NCBI RefSeq assembly: GCF_963662255.1
Contig: NC_085049.1
Span: forward strand, 50,476,837-50,540,836
Source of the DNA: Cinclus cinclus
Lineage: Eukaryota; Chordata; Aves; Passeriformes; Cinclidae
Direction of reading: 5' to 3'
Length of the DNA stretch: 64,000 nt
A model generated the notes under the pieces. It saw only the letters and a program-made list of their open reading frames with translations, made no database searches and was not told the origin of the DNA. This document shows, piece after piece, positions 1 to 14,035 of this stretch (positions are counted from its first letter, which is position 1; each line of letters begins with the position of its first letter). A program made the position numbers and the translations under genes.

Positions 1-3000
1 CAACAGAAAGTCTCATGTAAGTCTAAGACATAGGTTAAATGCCTATTCACTTAATGAGTCAGATTAAATATCAGGTAAAATGGCTTAAACTTTGGACTTA
101 CTTCAGGGAAGAATGTCTTGTGGGTTCAGAGCTGATGTTCAAGTATTGTAAACAGTCGGAGCAAGTGAATTCCAAGGAAGGCTAGTACCAGTGGAGGTTG
201 CTTATTCCAGGTTTAGGCTTGTTGCAGTAATGAACTGCAATGCTTCTCAACCACTATTCATTAAAAATCTGAACAATTATGTCATTATAGTAGGATGCAA
301 TGAAGAGCAGTATTATATTGTTTGGGAGGTTCTCATCAGAGCTTGGGTTCAAGCCCCAAAGATTTAAGTCTTCATCATGTGCGCTTTGCAGAGAGGGGTG
401 AGTGCTGCACAGGCTTTGTGAGAGGCAGGTGTTTGTCAGGCTGAGCCTTGCTGCCTGAAGGACTCTCATATGCTCATGTTGTTACCTCCTCGTGGCTTAA
501 GCTTGAGTGAAGCAGAGAGAGGGAGTTCCAGTGTCTTGTTGTTATTTTGAGATGGCAAGGTATCATTTCTTCTTTGTTTTGTTGGTTAAAAAAGGGAAAG
601 CAAAAAGAAAGATGCCACTGAAAATTGTGACTCCGTCATATTCACCCAGTTACTTCATTGATCCATTCTTCAGATCAACCTTGTTAGACACCACAAGGTT
701 AAAAGAAATGTCACAACTTGAAAAGGAGATAAGGGTGAGAGTTATGACAATGATTTTGATGGTAGAGAAAATTAAAATTTTGAGGCTTCATGTTGATGAT
801 GTAGAATTCCCTACAAGTTTTCACAGCTTCTCTCATTTTCAGAAATAAATCCAATTTATGCTGATATTTAAATTTCAAAGCATATTGCATATTACAGTGA
901 TGTCTTTTGATCTATATACAGAGTATTTGAAACTTTGAATGCAAGTGACACTCCTTGCTGTTACTAAATTAATAAGGAGGAATCAACATAAAAGTAATTA
1001 GTATCTTCATGTCCTCAGTCTAAATTCAGAGGAACTGGCTTGCAGAAACTATAAGAATCAAAACTTCTTTTGTGTGCTGAAGAGCTGCAAGTCAAAAGAT
1101 ATAATGCTGAACATACTGTTACAGACCTTTTCTTCTTTGAGGATCATGTGATGAAATATAAGCAGCTGCAAATACATTAATGTTGATAGTAAAACAGAAT
1201 AAAATTTTTACTTGCCTACTTGCAAAGAAGTGAACAAAATCCTTAACTTCTTCCCCTGCAAAAACACCTCCAAACAGACCTAAACCTCATTATACCTTAC
1301 CTTACCTTACCTTTATGCAATCTGTTTTTCATGTTGTCTTGGGAATTCTGGGTATAATCTGTAATCCAGCCATGCAAACATTTCTCATCTTATGACTTTA
1401 TTGTAGACCTGGTCCACTTGCATGCATAAGAAACTTGCCAATTAATTTTTATTCTTAGGGTTGTGGTCTTTCTTTCAGACTAAACTTGTGATCCGCATTC
1501 ACCTAGTCTGAATTAAATTTAGGACAAAAAATTGGAGCTATTTACTTCTTCCCTAGAGACCTCTTGTATAGTGAGGTTGTTTTTGCTTAATCAAAATCAG
1601 ACTGTATGAATTTAAGGGAGTGCTGTGATTTCAAAACTGGATTCTATGCTGTCCTGAAGAAAAATATGAATGAAACACTAGTCTCTGTTCAGTCTGTCTC
1701 TGGGCCATAATATGCAAAATGCAAGTTCAGGGAAAGGGAGGCAGGGTGTGAGCAGTCCCAAGGTCAAATTTGTTAAATAAATAAATTAAATTCTGTTCAT
1801 GGATGTTCTTTTGTAAACCACTTTAAGAAAGGAATGTGTTGAGAAAGCTCTACCAGCCACAGGCAAAATCACTTGTCATTTAAAGAAGCAGAGGGGAGAA
1901 TTTGCTTGCAAGTAAGGTGGAGGTAGAGCAGAGTCATGTTGTCTCTGAGGAAAATTCGTCATCATTCAATGAATTGTCCATCGCAGCTCTTAGTCCTGGA
2001 ACTCTGGAAAAATGAATTGTATATCTTCTCTTAAGTAGCTGAGTGGAACTAATATAGTAATTTTGCTGTGGAAAGACATTACTAAACCTCTGGACATACC
2101 TCCTGCAGTATGATGATCTGTGATCCCAGGCAATAATCTTGTTAGATTGGTGTGAATGCATGATCATGCCTAATGAGGGGTAATTTAGGGCTGAGATAGA
2201 CATTGCATTGCCTAATAGTTTTCTGTAGCTATCAGTATATAAATTGTTTCATTAATATATACAAAATACTTCAAACATAGAAAGGAACTTTACAATATCA
2301 TGTTAATTGACCATTTAATAAAATTCCCCACTAAAAGTCTAGCTGTAGCTTGAGTTCTAGGAAGCAGTGAAATGTTTAAACTTCCCAAACCATGTAAAAT
2401 TGTATTTCTCATAAAATACACAAAAAGCCTTTTTTTCATTTAAAGTGAGTTTGCTGGTTTTTTCCCCATGTATGATGGATCTGATGTGCATATTTATTGC
2501 ATGAACATCTACAAACAGTACATTCAGGGATACCTTGTTCCTTTTAGCTGTAGATGAACTGTGTAATATTTAGGAAAATATTGGAGGGGCTTCAGTGTGT
2601 TGCAAGATGTGTTTGCAGTGTGTTGTGCTGTGAAGTCTTGTGTGTGATTTTTGTATGCATGTGCCAGCAGCAGAGCTGTCTGATTTCCTAGGGGAACTGG
2701 AAGAGTAAGGAGAATTCATAATACAAGAGATAGCATATCCAAGGTCATATTATGATTATCATGGTCATCCATGTCCCATGTTTCTTGCATTATTGATACG
2801 TGTATTCTCTACCTTCTCTCTCCAAAATAGCAGATAACCTTGATGTCCAACAGAGTGCCAGTGGCTTAACATTTGTTGTTCTTGTGATTTGTACTGGTGG
2901 GTCTGTTAGGCTCCTGGCTTTTGCAGAAATGTTTGGTGGTTTTGTGGTATAAAATGTGTTGTTTTATAGTCTGAGCAGTGACCAACAGATCCGTTTCAAC

Positions 3001-6000
3001 TTTAACCAGAGCCTGATTACAACCAATTACCCCAGAGAATGAATCATGGCACTTTATGCCGGTGCTGTTATTGTGATAGACATCAAGATCCAGGCAGCTA
3101 TGTAATACTGTTGCTTTCATGTTCAGCACTGCTGTTGCTGTAGACACATTCTTGTTCCTTGTGCTTTCAGAATGGGAGAAAGGTGAGAACTAACTACTTA
3201 GTTAAAATTAGAGGAAACATTTTCAAGAAAAGCACTCAAAATGTGATTCACCTCCAGCTTTGTTGCCTCTCATATGTTTAAGTGCTCTTCATTGAGTGAA
3301 TGTTGTGTGCTATTTTTCCTCTGTAGACCTCTAGGGAAAATTTAAGTTAACTAAGAGAAAAATGTTCATACAAATTAAATAGTTCTTTTCCTTTCCTTGG
3401 TTGACATGCCATTTTGCTATCTGTCAATTGCACAGGTTTCCAAAGTCTAATTGTTATTTTCTTTAGCATAGGAGTGCTTTTCAAACTGTTCTCAAGAGCT
3501 GAGCCCCTGTGTTCTCTCCAGAGTAGTTTATACAGCGATGACTTTAACTTTTAATCAACTGATACTTGTTCTTGCTTTTTCTTACAGCTCTGGCACTTCA
3601 GCACTTGCAATTTTGAGAGTGTTTTGGCTGAACTTAACATAATAATATTAGTTCTGTGTGGTCAATAGTCTCTTAGCTGTTTTAAGTTGCCTGTAATATT
3701 GCCAGCTTTCACAGTATCACTGGACATGTTCCTTGCTGTCTACTGCCTGCTTGCTTACTTCCCCTAGCTCAGGTGATAAACAGTGTAATAATTTTTCTTG
3801 GAAAATATGATCGAAACTCCTAAGTTTGTCAAGAAATCCATATTCCAGGAATAAAGCAACTGTACTCTTATTATGTGTCTGCCCTATGCTGTACTCCTGA
3901 AGACATTTATCATTCTGTTTTGACAGTTACTACATCACAGTTGCTTGGTGTCATGAGCAAGCAATGTTCTAGTCTTTTTTTCTGTCAGAAAAAAAAATAA
4001 ACATTTTGGGGAATGTGAGCTAAGGATAATTGATAGTAGCATGCTACAAAACTGTGTAGGGACTATTTTAATGTTGGAGTGCTTCCTGCTTTTTCTACTT
4101 CATTGGAGCCATAGAAATGCTAAGCACACAAAGCAGCATGTAGCTACATAGTGCACTGCCATTGGTATTGTGTGCCACGTGCTTATGAGAACAAGGAGAA
4201 TAATGTTTGCTCAAGTTTACTGAAGCTATGCCTTCATTTAGAAAAGGAAAAGTTGGAAGTGGCTAGTTTTGACTCTGCATTAAGAGTTTGAGTGAAATAG
4301 GAGAGTGTTCCTCCTGGAACTACCCATGTAAGTGAACTTCAGGTAATGGCTGTTCACGGGAGCCTACTAAGAGAGGCTGGCAAAGAAAGATCTTGTTCGG
4401 GGTAGGAGAAGAGCCTATTGGAATATCCCTGAAGTTTTTAGTATTTCAGCTCTGGATGCCTATTTCCAGTTTTGAGACATGGATCTCCATGAAAGCTAAA
4501 AGCTTCTTCTCTTTGTAATACACTCACTGAAATGTCCACTCGTAGTGTCAACATTTCCCATGGATCTGCCATTGCAATAGCTAGCACCAACCCTGTTCTA
4601 CTTGTTTGAGGAAACACTGGAGTTTGAGCATGGGTGAGTGTCATTCGCAGTGTCTAACTTTTGGAAGCTGTTGTTATCCAGGCCAGAGCACATGGCATTA
4701 GGATAGCAACCTCAAAGTTTCATGATGATGAAGAAGGGCATCATTGTTTCTATTTTTGTTAAACTGACAGCCCAAACTGACATACCTGGGGAGACACAAG
4801 AAATAGAGCAGGAAGGAAATATTTTATCTGGTCATGACGATGAAGAGCAACAGTCTCCCTGGTATACCATGGCATCTGAGCCTTGAAGTAAAATCCTTGT
4901 ATTTTTTGATGGTTCATCTTCAAAATGAAACAAAATTTCTTGTTTTCTAGAGTCCCAACAAGAGTTTTACCTTATGTGTTTATTTTCTCTTTAAACCCCA
5001 CTGATGTTGTTGAGCAACTGAAATGCTTAAAGACAGTACTTAGGTCGAAACTGCTCAGTATCTTAAAGTAGAAAGCCTTGTGGGATTAGGAATGAAAAGG
5101 AAGGGAATAATGTATTTCTCCCCCAGCTTTCAGTGAAAATGATGAGATGCAGAATTTTCTGTTGAACACCAGTCTCTTATTAGGGGAATAATACTGACAT
5201 GTGATGGAGTGCCTGCTTGTTCCCCTAATGATACTCTGAGAAACAATTTTTTAAATATCCATAATCATATCTGACTCTGAGACTGGACTCTAATCTTGTC
5301 TCTGAAGTACAGGGACTTTATTATTATTGCTTTATAATAGTAGCCTGTCTTCTCTTTGAAGTGTAGATTTTTTTTACTTTTCGTTATGTGTGGTTTGGAT
5401 TCTTGTAGGTTTGCCAGCTAGAGCTGTTTGTGTAGTTTGAAAAGTGTGAGAAAAGGGAAGTGCTTTCTCCAGTTGGACTTGTCTCTGGTTCCTGGAGTGG
5501 TGCAGAAGAGAAAGGAAAGAAAAATTCTTATTATAGTTTTTAACATTGAACAGCTGCTTTTAAAATTATTATTATTTATTTATTCTTACATGTACATTCT
5601 GGCATGACTCACAAGTGAGATTGGGATTCATCCTCTTCACTCTGGGGACATTTGTCTGCATCAGAGAAATATCACACATTGTGACAGCATTGGCAACCTG
5701 TCTTCTGCAGAGACTGAGCGCTGGATCCGATGGGTAGTTGTAGATAGGGAGTGAGCCTTACTGGCAAAGATTTCTCATGCTTGCACTGCACCTGCCTTTA
5801 CTGTGTCTTGATCTGTCCCAGCCCCTTTGTTGCAACAGCAGTATAGGAACCAAATTAACACTCTGCTTCACATGAGGGAGGACTGAATTGAGCCATTCTT
5901 GCAGGGTGCTGCAAAACTCCACTAGTGGCTTCCAGAGTTAAATCTGTAAGCAGCCAATGTGCAATTTGAGTGCCCTAATGAAGACGCTGTAAGGAGACAT

Positions 6001-7510
6001 TTAAAAACACAGTCCATCAAGTATTCTTACTAAGTTCCTGAATGTCCTCCATTTTGCCCTTACCTTAATAAGCGAACATGCTAATAAAATGGTTTTGTAG
6101 AGGACAGAATAGTACTTATTACAGTATGTGGTGGCTTCTGTGAAAGACAGAATATCCTTGCAGTCATTTGAATTGTATTTTGCAAGCAGAGCTGTGTTTC
6201 AGAAGAAATTACACTGACAGTCAGCAAACTGGCAGGTGAGGCGTGAAGTAGTGCTATAATTAGTATTCTGGTATTCAGCTTGCTTGTGCAAAGCAGGCTT
6301 CTGTCCAGATTGTGAAGACTTTTGGACGAGAAGTCTCAAACTTGTGGAGGGTTTTTTATGTCATTGCAAAATATTAAGCCTGTTCTTCCTTTTTAGAGAC
6401 TCTTACTAAAGGCTGTCTTCACTCTGGTTTGCAGCTTCATTCAATCCCATTCTGTTTTTGCTCTTTTAAAGGTTTGGTTTCACTGCAGTATAACTTTCAG
6501 CATCTGTAAGGACTCTCTATGGATTGGTGAACAATAGGAGGGGAGTGAAACCTTTGCCAGCTCCATACAAATTGAAGCTTATACTTAAAAATGTTCTGGG
6601 CTTCAGTGCATCCATCTAATGTCAAGGTCCTGATTGATCGGTGCTGGGAATAGCATCAAATTCCAGCTGGTTGTGATGTGCCAGGTAATGATTAAACTGT
6701 CTCATTTGGAAAGGAGGAAGGAAAAGGAGATGAATAAATACATATTCCACAATTCCTTAAGTTGGGATTCCTGTAGCTCTACAAGTGTGGAATAATTTTG
6801 GCCACTTATTCCTTAGTACCTCAGAGCTTTTCTGTCCTGAAGTCAGTGAGGAATGACCTTATGGGGTCAAGCTGTTATTAGAGAAGTTGGGATATGTTGC
6901 TACCTATGATTTTTCTGTATGAAACCCAAGGTATTCAAGTCTGGTCTGGCAAAATTCTGAACTCCTGTCCAAGCTGTGCTTTTGCCAGCTGTGGAATAAT
7001 ATTGCAAATACGTTTCTGTGTGTAACTTAAAAAGCAGAAAGATTTTGTTTTGTGTGATTAGATGAGGAATCCTTTAGTTAAAGGCCTATAGTAAATGAAT
7101 CCCTCTCAAATAAATCACATTAAGGTTTTAAGCATGTTGTCTCAAAAGTTTTTCTTCAATAAATGCTTTTAAAGAAAAAGAATATTGAATTTTGGGGTTA
7201 TTAGAGATGTTAAATGCAGGTCCTCTGTAGTAAAACTTCAGCTCAGCATAAAATAATAAATTTTTTTAAATTCTTCCAAAAGCATAAAACTAGTAAGTAT
7301 GGAGCTGCACATCAGAATGCAAATGTAGTGTGATGCTTTTTCATGGAGTTGTGGATGAATTCACCAACAAAATTAAAGCAAGTTGGTAGGTTTCCAAATT
7401 GCACTTAACTATAAACATGGCCACTTCTTGTGTCAAGTAGTAGAAAATAGGAAAAGCAATTACAAATAATATGAAGATAATTTGTTTTCCTTTTTGTTGA
7501 TAGTCTTATT
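1..7510. other. Intronic stretch without recognised genes or long repeats
   Basis: AT-rich unique-looking sequence. A pentamer run (TACCT, about four copies) lies at 1293-1313. Open frames such as 507-848 (113 codons) and 1934-2203 are short, show no family features and occur at the density expected by chance. Nothing else is recognised. Confidence 0.6.
1293..1313. repeat. (TACCT)n short tandem repeat
   Basis: Just over four perfect copies of a 5-bp unit, read directly from the sequence. Confidence 0.85.
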
Positions 7511-8275
7511 TCACAGAATCACAGAATAGGTAGGGTTGGAAGGACCTCTGGAGATCATCTAGTCTAACCCCCCTGCCAAGGCAGGCTCACCTGGATCAGA
7601 AACTCACCTGGGTGGGTTGATTTGCCTCCACAGAGGGAGACTCCAAAACCTCCCTGGGCAGTCTGTTCAGTGCTGTCACCCTCAGTGTAAAGAGGGTCTT
7701 CCTCAGGTTGAGGTGGGACTTTTTGTGTTTTAGTTAGTGGCCATTGCACCTCATCCTGTTACTGCACACCACTGAAAAGAGTTCATCGCCCCCCTCTTGG
7801 CAGCAGCCTTTGAAATATTTAAGTACACTGATGAGATCCTGTCTCAGTCTTCTTCAGACTAAACATGCCCAGCTCCCTCATTCTCTCCTGACAGGAGAGA
7901 TGCTCCAGACCCCTCATCACCTTTGTGCCCTCTTCTGGACCCTTCTTAGCAGCTCCTTGAACTATGAAGACTGGAATTATTGTTCACAGTATTCCAATAT
8001 TCCAGATTCATGCTGAGCAGAAGGGGAAGATCACCTCCCTTGACCTGTTGGGCACACTCTTCTGATGCACCCCAGGGTACCACTGGCCCTCCTGGCCACA
8101 AGGGCACTGCAGGCTCATGGTCAGCCTGTCATCCACCAGGATTCCCAGGTCCTTTCTTAGGGAGCTGTTCTCTAGTAGGTCAGCCCCCAAGCCCTTCAGT
8201 TTAAAGCCCCTCTCACCACTCTGCCCAGCTGGCTGCCCAAGTCTCGCCCTTTTTAGGCAGGTGGACCCCATCCCT
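7511..8275 (-). mobile_element. CR1 LINE fragment, minus strand, 5'-truncated, possibly rearranged
   Basis: The left edge TCACAGAATCACAGAAT is the reverse complement of a CR1 3' terminus, followed by GGTTGGAAGGACCTCTGGAG, a hallmark of the CR1 3' UTR. Read on the minus strand, 8008-8271 gives GADLLENSSLRKDLGILVDD and then SRSREVIFPFCSA, matching the C-terminal part of the CR1 ORF2 protein (after the reverse transcriptase core). The 7750-7950 part gives ERMRELGLFSLKKT-type sequence with frame breaks. The element is dead: frames are interrupted and the front part of the protein is missing. Beyond about 8194 the sequence no longer follows ORF2 but looks like other CR1 sequence (see findings). 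Confidence 0.88.
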
Positions 8276-11200
8276 CATTACCAGGCTGCAACTGTTAAAG
8301 TACAATTTCTGAAGTTAATTTCAAAATCTATGGTTTTCCTTTTCAGTCATAATCCAAAATGCTGTTTTGAAAGGTGCTGATGAATCACTTAAATCAGAAT
8401 GGCTATTCTGCTGTTACAACATTTATTCTTTAATTTATTTGATTTAAATATTTAACACAGCTTGCTGCTTGCTTATCTTAGATAATGCTATGGTTAATTG
8501 CCACCTTCATTCTCTTTTCTCTCACCTCAACTTTGCTTAACTCATTGGTTTAAAGATTAATGAAAATAAGTCTCTTGAAGCTTCAAAATAATTAGTCTTT
8601 TCACTTTAATGATAGACCTTGGAAAGGGAAGTTAGATGGGCTTTCTCTGAGGTTTAAATTTTCCTCCGTTCTTTAAAGCAGTGTAGTGCAATACTGCGCA
8701 TAAGCAGGGAGAAAAAAAAAATCCTGTTATGTTCAAAATTGCTCCTTAAGGGAAAGCTATTAAAAACAAATTGCATTAAAAAAAAACTTTGTTTTTCAAG
8801 ACAAAAATGTACTCCAAAATCTGAACTGTTAGTGACTTTTTAAAAAATTCCTATCTATGACTGAAATGAGAACTGAATGCATGTTTAACACATTGTACAT
8901 ATGGCATGTATTAGGCATATGTAGTACTGCAAGCATAAGTTGGGTTTTTTCTCCTTTCTTGGAAGAAAATTTCCTGAAAGTCAGGCACTATGTTAGTTAT
9001 CACTCCTAAGACATAGCATGAGGTGTTTCTTAAATTCTCAGCTTGAAACAATAGGAATATAGATCTGCATTTAAATGTTACCATCTCTAGAATATTCCCC
9101 GTAGTTAAAATACATAATATAGAAAATATGCCAGTTAGTAAACAGTTAATACACAGGTGTTATTTTAGAAGTGGCCCCATTGCATTGTACTGTTTAGGAA
9201 GGTTATTCCCTTTCCAATTTATCTATCTGTAAAACTGCACTCAAAAATATGAAAGCAGTGATTTATTTTAACATGCTGAACTGACCTATATTATTCTGGA
9301 ACATCTGTTGCCCTAAATTTTTAGGTTTTGAAGTAGTCTGAAGCCTACAATATTTAGTCAGGTCATGTATTGACTTTCTCTGAATTTCCTCTTCAGTGTT
9401 AATTTTATTTGAATAATAACTTCAGATTAGACTCTTAAAAACAAGCCTTTTTTTCATCTTCCCACCTCTCTTTGTCAGTTTAGAGTTTTAGAATTATCTT
9501 AGTGTTTTGGTCAATTCCTCTTGGTCGTTGAGCTGTGACTCCATTCATGTGTATCCTACTGTCTTTGGAGCAGTGACCACCTGTTTACTCTTACTGCCAT
9601 TATATTTTTGGTGGTCTCTTCATTTAATCACTTAATTATTTTGGAAAATATACCAAATGATAGCATCCCAAAATGTGGACGTATCTTTAAAAGCATGTTC
9701 ATTTATTTCCTTTTAATCTAAAATAATGTTTTCCTATTTGTTTATAAGTACATGGCTTACAGGATTAGCAATGCAACATATACCTCCTTAAATAAAATAA
9801 TTACATGATGTCTTGCTATTTATTCTTCACATTTTGGCAGGGTTTCTTAACTGATTAGGAGAAGACTGGAGTCCTTGGTGGAAGTGCTTTGTTGGTTTTT
9901 TGGTTCTGGGTTTTTTTTACCCCTTCTCGTTAACAATGGATGATAATTTTTATTCTACATTTTATAATAATCACTACAAAACACCAAATACAACAGGACT
10001 CATAACATCTTTGGTATGTCACTTCATTTCCCGTTCAGGTTTTTTTTTGATGGCCTGCATTCCTGTGCCTTTCACTGGTCTGGCTCTTCCCTTGCTCTCC
10101 TACTGCCTTAGCTCCCTTCTCCTCCCCTATGTGTGACCCTGATTTTTGCCCTCCACGTCTCCCCAGCATACGTTCATTTCCCATTGCCATTTCCTGCCTT
10201 TGCTGTGCATTATATTGAGGTTTGACCCTTTGGGCTTAGAGAAGTTTGACTTGATGCCAGGGAAGCAATGAGAAGTGATGGTCCTGCTGGCTGATGACAG
10301 CTTGTTCCTGAGCAAAGCAGCTGCAGGTAAATTTAGTTCTCTGATGAGAGCAACACTTTTTTTCTCTTTTAATTTTTTTTCCCACAGGGAAATTTTGAAA
10401 AAAGACAAGCATTTCATCAAAGTTCAAGGAAGATGTGAAGTTTATGGAATGTCCTAATTGTAACAGTTTAGCAAAACCAGGCAATGGTGTGTTTACCTTA
10501 ATTTTACATGAAATTTGAAAAGGAAAAAGAAGTCCACCAGCATCAGAGCTTTAATGTATATGTTAGCATCTAAGCTAGGATACTGGACTCTGTTCAAAGC
10601 CAGTGGAAAAAATAGGCAATCTGGGCATGACTCGTTTAAAGCTATTGTTGAAAATAGTCAGATGAGTGCTAATTTCTCAAAGGTAGACATTTAAAGTTTG
10701 AACTATGTTACCTCACTGGAGAATCTCTCCAGGGATGAGGAGCATTTACTTAGGAGCGAAAATCAGTAGTAATTTTGCTTTTGAGAAACAACCTTCTGAA
10801 CTTAATATAATACCTTTTAAAAAAATTCATTAAAATATCAGTCCTTGTAATTAAATAAATCAGAGTCATTGAATAGATATGATTGATTCCTTACAGAAAT
10901 GTTTCTGTGTGTTTTCTGTCCTCTGTATAATGAGGAAGTATGAAATTTTTTAGGGAATATTTGTATATTCTTAATGCTCAGCTAATTGGGCCCTCAAATA
11001 TAACATAAATATCTTTGGCTGGAAGTGATGTGGACTTGGCGTCTGTTTGTGTTTTTTTCAGGAAATTGTAACTGCAGATTAGTGATCATGTCACTGTAAC
11101 AACAGAGCCATTTAATTTTGTTTTCCCCTTTAGGAAGGGTAAGGCAGTGAAGGGGAGAGGAGAGTTTAGACGTTTCAGCATAGCTTATTGTCTACACAGA

Positions 11201-12772
11201 CGAGGAGCTTTGCTGCCCTGTAGCTTCTGTATTGTCCCATACAGTTTTGGTGGCTTGACCTGCTCTTCAGTCTGTTTGACCCTTGTCTTTCTACTGAAGC
11301 TTATGCCTGTCTGATGCTAATTAGAGAGCTGTTTTCAGCCATGTTCTCCTGAAAGCAGGGTGTTGTCTAAAGACTACATTGGTGGTCCCAAACAGAGTGA
11401 TGCAACCCATTTTCCCAGTTGCCCTCACTGACTGCACTGTGAGCAGTTACCCTACCAGATGCATTATGTAGTTATTAAGCCATGAGGTTAAGGTATCAAG
11501 TACTCAAACACTGTAGCATTGGCTTCCTCTCTGACTGGCTAGGGAATGAATTCAGCAAGGAGCTTGCTGATGTCCTGCCTGTCTGTCCTCACATTATGGT
11601 CTAACTTTATAAAATGTAGCTGTTGAACTTTTTAAAATGTAGCTGTTGATTCAAAACACAGAGAGTGACATATAAAAGATTACTGTGTTGAAGATTCAAA
11701 CAGTGCAAGACTTTTTGTGTGCTGGACTGTCTTTGCATTCCTTGTAAAAGTAGCACAGAAGAGCTAGTAGGAATTTGGTGTCAGGGCTTCAGAAAATAAC
11801 TAGAATATTTTGAAGTAGCTGCCTGAATAGAACCAAAAACAGTGTATAAATTACTCTCCAACATATAAATTAACCCTCAAATGTATAAATGAATCTCAAA
11901 CCTGTTTCTAATGTTTATTGTGCAGGACTTTGTTAGAACTCTGAATCTTACCTATAGATTTTTTATTTTTTTTAATAATAAGTATAATGTTGTTATAGTG
12001 CACCAATCAGCTAGAATATCCAGTAAATATATCATAAAATACTTTGGAAAACAGAGTTGCCAAGTCCATCTCAGTAAAGTTAGTATCAGCTTCTCAGCTA
12101 TGTCCTTGGATAGTTAAGACAGCTTGGAAAACATATGAACTAAAACTTCTGTTTGTAATTTTTTGTCTTTTTTCTTTGCATCACGACTTCACATTTTGAG
12201 AAGGTTGATGGTGCTGGCATTCAAAGACTAGTGATGCTCTTGATTTTTTTTTTTCCCTCTTTTGTTTTGAGTAGTGTAACGAATGATGTGATAAGTTTGC
12301 TTGAGCCCATTATAAATTGAGAACCATTTTTAAAATCCAAGCTATTTTGAGTTAGCAAAGGCACAAAAATTAATTTCTGTTAGAGTGCCTTATGTATTTA
12401 TCAAATGAATAATTGCAGAATATCCATACTCAAGAACAGCTGAAACAGTTTTATATGCATATTTGAAGGTGTATAAAACTTGCTTAGTCAAGGAAATAGT
12501 CTGCAAAAACATGAGAAATGTTACAAGTTTTGATTTCAGAAATTTTGTTAGTGAGACCTAAGTGCTTTCTTGAGTTAAGTTTGTGAACAGAGAAGACTGT
12601 ACACAGTTCCTTTTTAATTAGGAGTTGTGGGCCTTGTTATTTGGAATAATTAGACAATGTTAAAAGACTCAGCTAAGATGGAAAAATTACTTTCCTCCTG
12701 ACTATTTTTAAAAATTGCAAATATGAACATAGAGTGCAGTATGCTAAGGGTGATGATTATTATTCATAGAGT
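8276..12772. other. Intronic stretch without recognised genes or long repeats
   Basis: AT-rich sequence between two CR1 copies. A direct repeat sharing AAAATGTAGCTGTTGA lies near 11608-11650. Open frames around 9900-10490 overlap each other on both strands and resemble no protein I know. Confidence 0.6.
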
Positions 12773-14035
12773 TGTAGAATATGCAGAGTTGAAAGGGATC
12801 CACAAGGATCATTGAAATCAAACTTCTGGCCCTACAGGAGAATCTCAAGAATAAGATTGTGTGCCCAAAAGCATTGTCCAAACACTTGAACTCTCTCGCG
12901 TTTGGTTCTGTGACCACTTCCCTGGGCAGCCTGTTTTAGTGCACGACCACCTTCTGGGTGAAGAGCCTTTCCCTAATATCCAACCTGAGCATCTTCTGGC
13001 ACAACTTCAGGCCATTCCCTTGGGTCTTGTCACTGGTCATCAGTGAGAAGAGATCAGTGTCTGCTCCTCTGCTTCCCCTTGTGAGGAATCTGTAGACCAA
13101 GATGAAGTCTCCCCTCAGTTTCCTCTTCTTCAGGCTGAACAAACCAAGTGACTTGAGCTGCTCCTCATAAGGTTTCCTCTCCAGACCCAGACACATCTTG
13201 ATTACTCTTTTCTGGATGCTTTCTGGTAGCTTTATATCCTTCTTTTTTTTTGTGGTACCCAAAACTGCACAGAGCACTTGAGCACAGAGACTGCCCCAGT
13301 GCAGAGAAGAGGGGACAATCCCCTCCTTTGCCCAGCTGTGATGCTGTGCCTGATGTCCCCCAGGACAGGTTTGGCCCTCCTGGCTGCCAGGGCACTGCTC
13401 ACTGAAGGTCAACTTGCCACTCTCCATAACCCCCAGGTCCCTTTCCACAGCTCTGTTTTCCAGCGTCTCATTCCCCAGTCTGTCCATGCATCCAGGGGTG
13501 CCCCATCCCAGGTGCAGAATCCAGCCCTTTCCCTTGTTGCACTTCATATGGTTGGTCATTTCCCATCTTTCTACTTTGTCATGGTCTTTCTGTAGGGCCT
13601 CCCTGCCTTTGTGGAGCCAACAGCTCTTCCCAGTTTAACTATTCCCTTCCAGTCCTGTGTCCAAGTCCTTTAAGAAAATGTTGAAGAGCGAAAGGGCCAA
13701 GGATGGAGCCCCCATTCACTGTAACCCTTTGTGCCTTTCCCATGAACCAGTTGCTCACTTATCATATGATGTATTTATCCAGGTGTGTGCTGGACATTTT
13801 GCTCAGAAGGATCCTGTGCGAGACAGTATTGAAAGCTTTACTGAAATCCAGAAAGATTACATCAACTTGCTTTCCTCCATCAACTGGATAGGTCTCCTTG
13901 TTGTACAAGGAAGTAATTTTGACAAGTAGGACTTAGTTCCCATGAAGCTGTGCTGGCTGTGATAGATGACTGTTTTGTCCTTCAGGTGTTTTTCAGTACC
14001 TTCCAGGATAATCTCCTCCATATTTTTACCTGAAC
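12773..14035 (-). mobile_element. CR1 LINE, longest copy, minus strand, with reverse transcriptase remnants
   Basis: The 3' end is at the left (TTCATAGAGTTGTAGAAT and following CR1 3' UTR sequence). A 207-codon minus-strand frame at 12936-13559 carries KGWILHLG, RAVERDLGVM, KKKKDIKLPESIQKRVIK, YEEQLKSLGLFSLKKRKLRG and RLDIRERLFTQKVV, in the order of the CR1 ORF2 C-terminus. Further right, in broken frames, come LFNIFLKDLD (about 13660-13700), SKAFNTVSHRILLSK (about 13790-13850) and SQHSFMGTKSYLSKLL (about 13905-13955), which are blocks of the CR1 reverse transcriptase. The catalytic FADD block is not recognisable, and in-frame stops are present, so it cannot be active. The 5' half of the LINE is missing, as is usual for CR1. 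Confidence 0.93.

Noticed and set aside
507..848. 113-codon plus-strand open frame
   Set aside because: No recognisable motifs, AT-rich intron context, no splice context; length compatible with chance in 64 kb.
12861..13929. Plus-strand frames across the CR1 copy (for example 13278-13595, 13657-13929)
   Set aside because: Reverse-strand shadows of CR1 ORF2; the real coding remnant is on the minus strand.
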